DNA of 57,688 nucleotides from Clostridiales bacterium (GTDB lineage Bacteria; Bacillota; Clostridia; Oscillospirales; Oscillospiraceae): NCBI GenBank assembly GCA_022787565.1, contig JALFVN010000048.1, positions 1 to 57,688 of the forward strand, read 5' to 3'. Shown piece by piece: positions 54,909 to 57,688 of this stretch (position 1 is its first letter; each line of letters starts with the position of its first letter). The notes under the pieces were generated by a model. It saw only the letters and a program-made list of their open reading frames with translations, ran no database searches and was not told where the DNA came from. The position numbers and the translations under genes were made by a program.

Positions 54909-55667
54909 TTATTTACCCTGTTGCCGGCACCAGGTCTTCATCACGAAATTCACCGGCAGGTGCTTGACCAGCAGCACCTGCATCCGCTCGGGAAAGCCCA
55001 GAACGGAGGCGTTTTTGCCCTTTTTCATGTCCTTCAGGGCCTTTTCGATGACCTGCTCCGGGGGATAGTAGCGGTTGAAGTAGCTGATGGTGTCGTCGTG
55101 GACGGCGTGGTCGAAAAATTCCGTGGTGATCCAGCCGGGGCAGACCGCCATGACCCTTATCCCCCGGTCTTTCAGCTCCACGCCCAGGGCCCGGGAGAAA
55201 TTCAGCACATAGGCTTTCGACGCGCCGTAAACGTTGATATAGGGCACCGGCTGCCAGGAGGACATGGAGCCCATGTTGTAAATGCGGCTGCCGCTGGTCA
55301 TGTAGGGCACGCTCATATAACACATGGCCGTCAGGGAGCGGGAATTCAGGTCGATAATGTCCAGCTGCCGGTCCATGTCCATGTCCATAAAGGCCCCGAA
55401 AAGTCCAAAGCCCGCGGCGTTGACCAGCACGGCGATCTCCGGCTTTTCCTGCTCCAGCAGGGCCCGGTACATGGCAAAGCTCTCCCGCTTTTGCAGGTCC
55501 AGCACGATGGGGCGCACTTTGGCCCGGCATTTCTCCTGCAGCGCCAGCAGCCGCTCCTCCCGGCGGGCGATGACCCAGAGCTCGTCAAATTCCTCGTCCC
55601 TGTCCAGCGCGTAGACAAATTCCCGGCCCATGCCCGAGGACGCGCCGGTGATCACGGCAATTTTCAT
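54909..55667 (-). CDS. Short-chain dehydrogenase/reductase
   Basis: The 252-residue protein has the classical SDR motifs: ITGASSGMGREF (cofactor TGxxxGxG, residues 6-16), NAAGFGLFG (NAG-like), the catalytic MGSMSSWQPVPYINVYGASKAY-type region (Ser, Tyr and Lys in the YxxxK segment VYGASK), and CPGWITTEFF. It reduces or oxidises a hydroxyl group with NAD(P)H. The C-terminal basic segment (LVKHLPVNFVMKTW) may be membrane-associated. Start 55667 is preferred, with GGAGAG upstream. Substrate unknown. Confidence 0.86.
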   Translation of the reverse strand: MKIAVITGASSGMGREFVYALDRDEEFDELWVIARREERLLALQEKCRAKVRPIVLDLQKRESFAMYRALLEQEKPEIAVLVNAAGFGLFGAFMDMDMDRQLDIIDLNSRSLTAMCYMSVPYMTSGSRIYNMGSMSSWQPVPYINVYGASKAYVLNFSRALGVELKDRGIRVMAVCPGWITTEFFDHAVHDDTISYFNRYYPPEQVIEKALKDMKKGKNASVLGFPERMQVLLVKHLPVNFVMKTWCRQQGK

Positions 55668-55722
55668 TCTCTTTCTCTCCTTACGGCCCAATGGCCTGAT
55701 TTCTTAAAGAATACCACAACGA

Positions 55723-55750
55723 TTGAATTCTGACAAGCGTATGATATAAT
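55723..55750 (+). promoter_or_regulatory. Promoter of the two-component system
   Basis: TTGAAT (55723-55728), a 16-base spacer and TATAAT (55745-55750), preceded by TGA, giving an extended -10 (TGATATAAT). Confidence 0.7.
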
Positions 55751-55776
55751 GGGAAAAAAACAAACGGGGTGAGCAG

Positions 55777-56448
55777 ATGAAGATCTTTATCGTAGAGGAC
55801 GACGGGGTGATCGCCTCCGCCGTGGCCGGGCAGCTGAGCGCCTGGGGCTATGAGGCCCGCTGCGCACTGGATTTCCGCAATGTGCTGGAGGAATTTGCGG
55901 CCTTTGACCCCCAGCTGGTGCTGCTGGATATTGGCCTGCCCTTCTATAACGGCTATCACTGGTGCAGCCTGATCCGGCGGCAGTCCAGCGTGCCCATCAT
56001 CTTTATCTCCTCCGCCTCGGACAACATGAACATTGTCATGGCCATGAACATGGGGGCCGACGATTTTATCGCCAAGCCCTTCGACCTGGACGTGCTGCTG
56101 GCCAAGGTTCAGGCGCTGCTGCGCCGGACCTACGATTTCGGCGGCGGCAGCCGGCTCATTCAGCACAGGGGCGCGGTGCTGAATCCGGATGACGGCAGCC
56201 TGACCGTGGGAGACAGAAAGCTGGAGCTGACGAAAAACGAGCTGCGCATTCTGCAGGTGCTGCTGGAGAACAGGGGCAAAACCGTCAGCCGGGAGACGCT
56301 GATGCAGCGTCTGTGGGAGACGGACAGCTTTGTGGACGAAAACACCCTGACCGTCAACGTGGCAAGACTGCGCCGGAAGCTGGAAAGCTGCGGTCTGGAG
56401 GGCTTTATCGTAACGAAAAAAGGCCTGGGCTATCTGGTAGAAGCATGA
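55777..56448 (+). CDS. OmpR/BceR-type response regulator
   Basis: The 223-residue protein has a receiver domain (EDDGVI with the acidic pair, LVLLDIGLPFYNGYHW with phospho-Asp near residue 52, and the Lys in FIAKPFD) and a winged-helix DNA-binding domain (LTKNELRILQVLLENRGKTV, NTLTVNVARLRRKL). The spacing and FYNGYHWC segment are typical of BceR regulators. It probably controls the BceAB-type transporter at 45720-48513. Its stop overlaps the kinase ATG (ATGA). Confidence 0.88.
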   Translation: MKIFIVEDDGVIASAVAGQLSAWGYEARCALDFRNVLEEFAAFDPQLVLLDIGLPFYNGYHWCSLIRRQSSVPIIFISSASDNMNIVMAMNMGADDFIAKPFDLDVLLAKVQALLRRTYDFGGGSRLIQHRGAVLNPDDGSLTVGDRKLELTKNELRILQVLLENRGKTVSRETLMQRLWETDSFVDENTLTVNVARLRRKLESCGLEGFIVTKKGLGYLVEA

Positions 56449-57431
56449 AAACAGTTCTGGCATGGTTAAAGGCCCGGATGGGAGCGATTATTCTGTTTTC
56501 CGGGCTGATCCTGATTTTTTCGGCGGTGGTCTGGCTCAGCGGGGCGGCGGGCATACTGGCCCGGTACACGGCGCTGCTGTGTACGGCCCTGGCTCTGTCG
56601 GTGGCCCTTGCCGATCTGCGGCGCTTTGCCCTGCGCCACCGGCATCTTTCCGACGCGCTGAAAAGCATCTGCGTCAGCGACGAGCAGCTGCCGCCGCCGG
56701 GGGACCTGATCGGGGAGGACTACACCCGGCTGATCCGTGTCCTGGGGGAGGAGAAAAACCGCGCTGCCGGGGCCATGGATCTGCGCCGGCGGGAGACGGA
56801 GGATTATTTCACCCTCTGGGCCCACCAGATCAAGACCCCCATCGCCGCCATGCGCCTGATTTTGCAGACCCGGCCGGAAAACAGCGCCGGAGAGCTGAGT
56901 CAGGAGCTTTTCCGGGTGGAGCAGTATGTGGAGATGGTGCTGAACTACCTGCGTCTGGACAGCGACAGCACCGATTTTGTGTTCAGAACCTGCGATCTGG
57001 ACGGCATTATCCGCCAGTGCGTGCGCAAATACGCAAAGCAGTTTATCCGCAGGAAGATCAGTCTGGAATACGAGGGTACGGCCCTGCAGGTGCTGACGGA
57101 CGAGAAGTGGCTCAGCTTTGTGATCGAACAGCTGCTCTCCAACGCCCTGAAATACACCAACACGGGCAGCATAAGAATTTTTACCCGGGGGGAGACCCTG
57201 GTGATCGAGGATACCGGCATCGGCATCGCCCCGGAGGATCTGCCCCGGGTCTTTGAAAAGGGCTACACCGGCTATAACGGCCGTACCGACAAAAAGGCCA
57301 CCGGCATCGGGCTGTATCTGTGCAAAAGGATTTTGCAGAAGCTGGGCCATGAGATCAGCATCAGCTCCGTTGTGGGGCAGGGAACCAGCGTGAGCATCGA
57401 TCTGAGCCGGGAAGTGCTGCGGGTGGAATGA
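56445..57431 (+). CDS. BceS-type intramembrane-sensing histidine kinase
   Basis: The 328-residue kinase has only two membrane helices (about 10-30 and 35-57) with almost no extracellular loop, a hallmark of Bce-type sensors that detect through their ABC transporter. The H-box is YFTLWAHQIKTPIAAMRL (phospho-His near residue 128). The ATPase part has FVIEQLLSNALKYTN (N-box), IEDTGIGIAPEDLPRVFEKG (D/F-box), and TGIGLYLCK (G-box). ATG 56445 overlaps the regulator stop. The cognate transporter genes are not adjacent but lie 7.3 kb away on the other strand. Confidence 0.88.
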   Translation: MKTVLAWLKARMGAIILFSGLILIFSAVVWLSGAAGILARYTALLCTALALSVALADLRRFALRHRHLSDALKSICVSDEQLPPPGDLIGEDYTRLIRVLGEEKNRAAGAMDLRRRETEDYFTLWAHQIKTPIAAMRLILQTRPENSAGELSQELFRVEQYVEMVLNYLRLDSDSTDFVFRTCDLDGIIRQCVRKYAKQFIRRKISLEYEGTALQVLTDEKWLSFVIEQLLSNALKYTNTGSIRIFTRGETLVIEDTGIGIAPEDLPRVFEKGYTGYNGRTDKKATGIGLYLCKRILQKLGHEISISSVVGQGTSVSIDLSREVLRVE

Positions 57432-57574
57432 GATACGGCTCCCCTGCAGACATCTCCGGTGTCATCGCAGGGCGGCTTCTGTCGGTCTTCCGGCAAAAAT
57501 GAACCCCGTCCTCTTCGCGGCAGCAAGAATTATTCATCATTCATTTCTACCATCAGTGGACAAGGGGAAACACG

Positions 57575-57679
57575 GTTTACAACGTCCTGCCAAGCGTCTG
57601 AGTTCGTTATTCTCCTTGACTTACGGAAAGTAAGCCTGCGTCGTCTGCCTCCCCAGCCACATGGCAGGACGCTGTAAAC
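57575..57679. repeat. Large inverted repeat at the window end
   Basis: GTTTACAACGTCCTGCCA (57575-57592) pairs with TGGCAGGACGCTGTAAAC (57662-57679), 17 of 18 bases. A loop of about 69 bases contains an inner CTTAC/GTAAG stem. No gene is visible after the kinase stop, so this may be a further repeat family, a terminator or an element end. Confidence 0.55.
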
Positions 57680-57688
57680 TCCGCAGGA

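Overview
The window is GC-rich DNA from an anaerobic Firmicute. It most resembles the Oscillospiraceae (Oscillibacter / Flavonifractor / Faecalibacterium neighbourhood). This rests on the Bacillota-type gene set (a DUF2508-BofA pair, Bce-type resistance genes, an EFR1 flavodoxin-ferredoxin protein, DegV, YitT) and on a very high load of short palindromic interspersed repeats. I had only the sequence, so taxonomy and family names rest on motif recognition, not on searches.

Layout. (1) 1-16.5 kb is chromosomal: a tRNA-Gly, repeats, a TetR / lipoprotein / alkyltransferase-like / hydrolase / CDP-alcohol transferase / flavodoxin run on the plus strand, then carbonic anhydrase, a YiaK-type dehydrogenase, GNAT, an XRE regulator and two tRNAs on the minus strand. 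A minus-strand operon follows with topoisomerase-IV-type subunits B and A, a small zinc-ribbon membrane protein between them, a YitT protein and a transglutaminase-like lipoprotein. (2) 17.0-18.0 kb carries a DUF2508 / BofA / membrane-protein operon. (3) 18.1-38.5 kb, all minus strand, is a phage-derived block: small zinc-ribbon protein, large and small terminase, portal, endolysin, holin, scaffold, major capsid, tail/connector proteins and a collagen-repeat receptor-type protein. It then passes into a toxin region: a structural coiled-coil protein, a frameshifted ~750-residue protein with a C-terminal nuclease-like domain, and two tandem 5'-truncated toxin cassettes with putative immunity genes. 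I see no integrase, repressor, replication or tape-measure gene. (4) 39.0-57.4 kb is chromosomal again: phosphofructokinase, DegV, a giant MmpL/RND protein, a BceAB-type ABC transporter, a HerA/YjgR ATPase, an EFR1 protein, CdsA, a lipid kinase, an SDR and a BceRS-type two-component system.

The most interesting region is the phage/toxin junction at 18.1-24.5 kb. Both toxin cassettes start with a segment that resembles the middle of the phage structural protein just upstream. They carry different payloads, and both end in the same short tag followed by a near-identical 97-residue gene. This looks like a polymorphic-toxin reservoir built on a virion protein.

The second theme is repeats. Several families occupy almost every intergenic gap, including those inside the phage block. 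One family lies in frame inside two phage coding regions, where it encodes a Pro/Ser/Thr/Ala-rich linker. Arrays of different small hairpins joined by ATTTCA-type linkers occur four times, and a MITE-like hairpin occurs twice in opposite orientation 17.6 kb apart.
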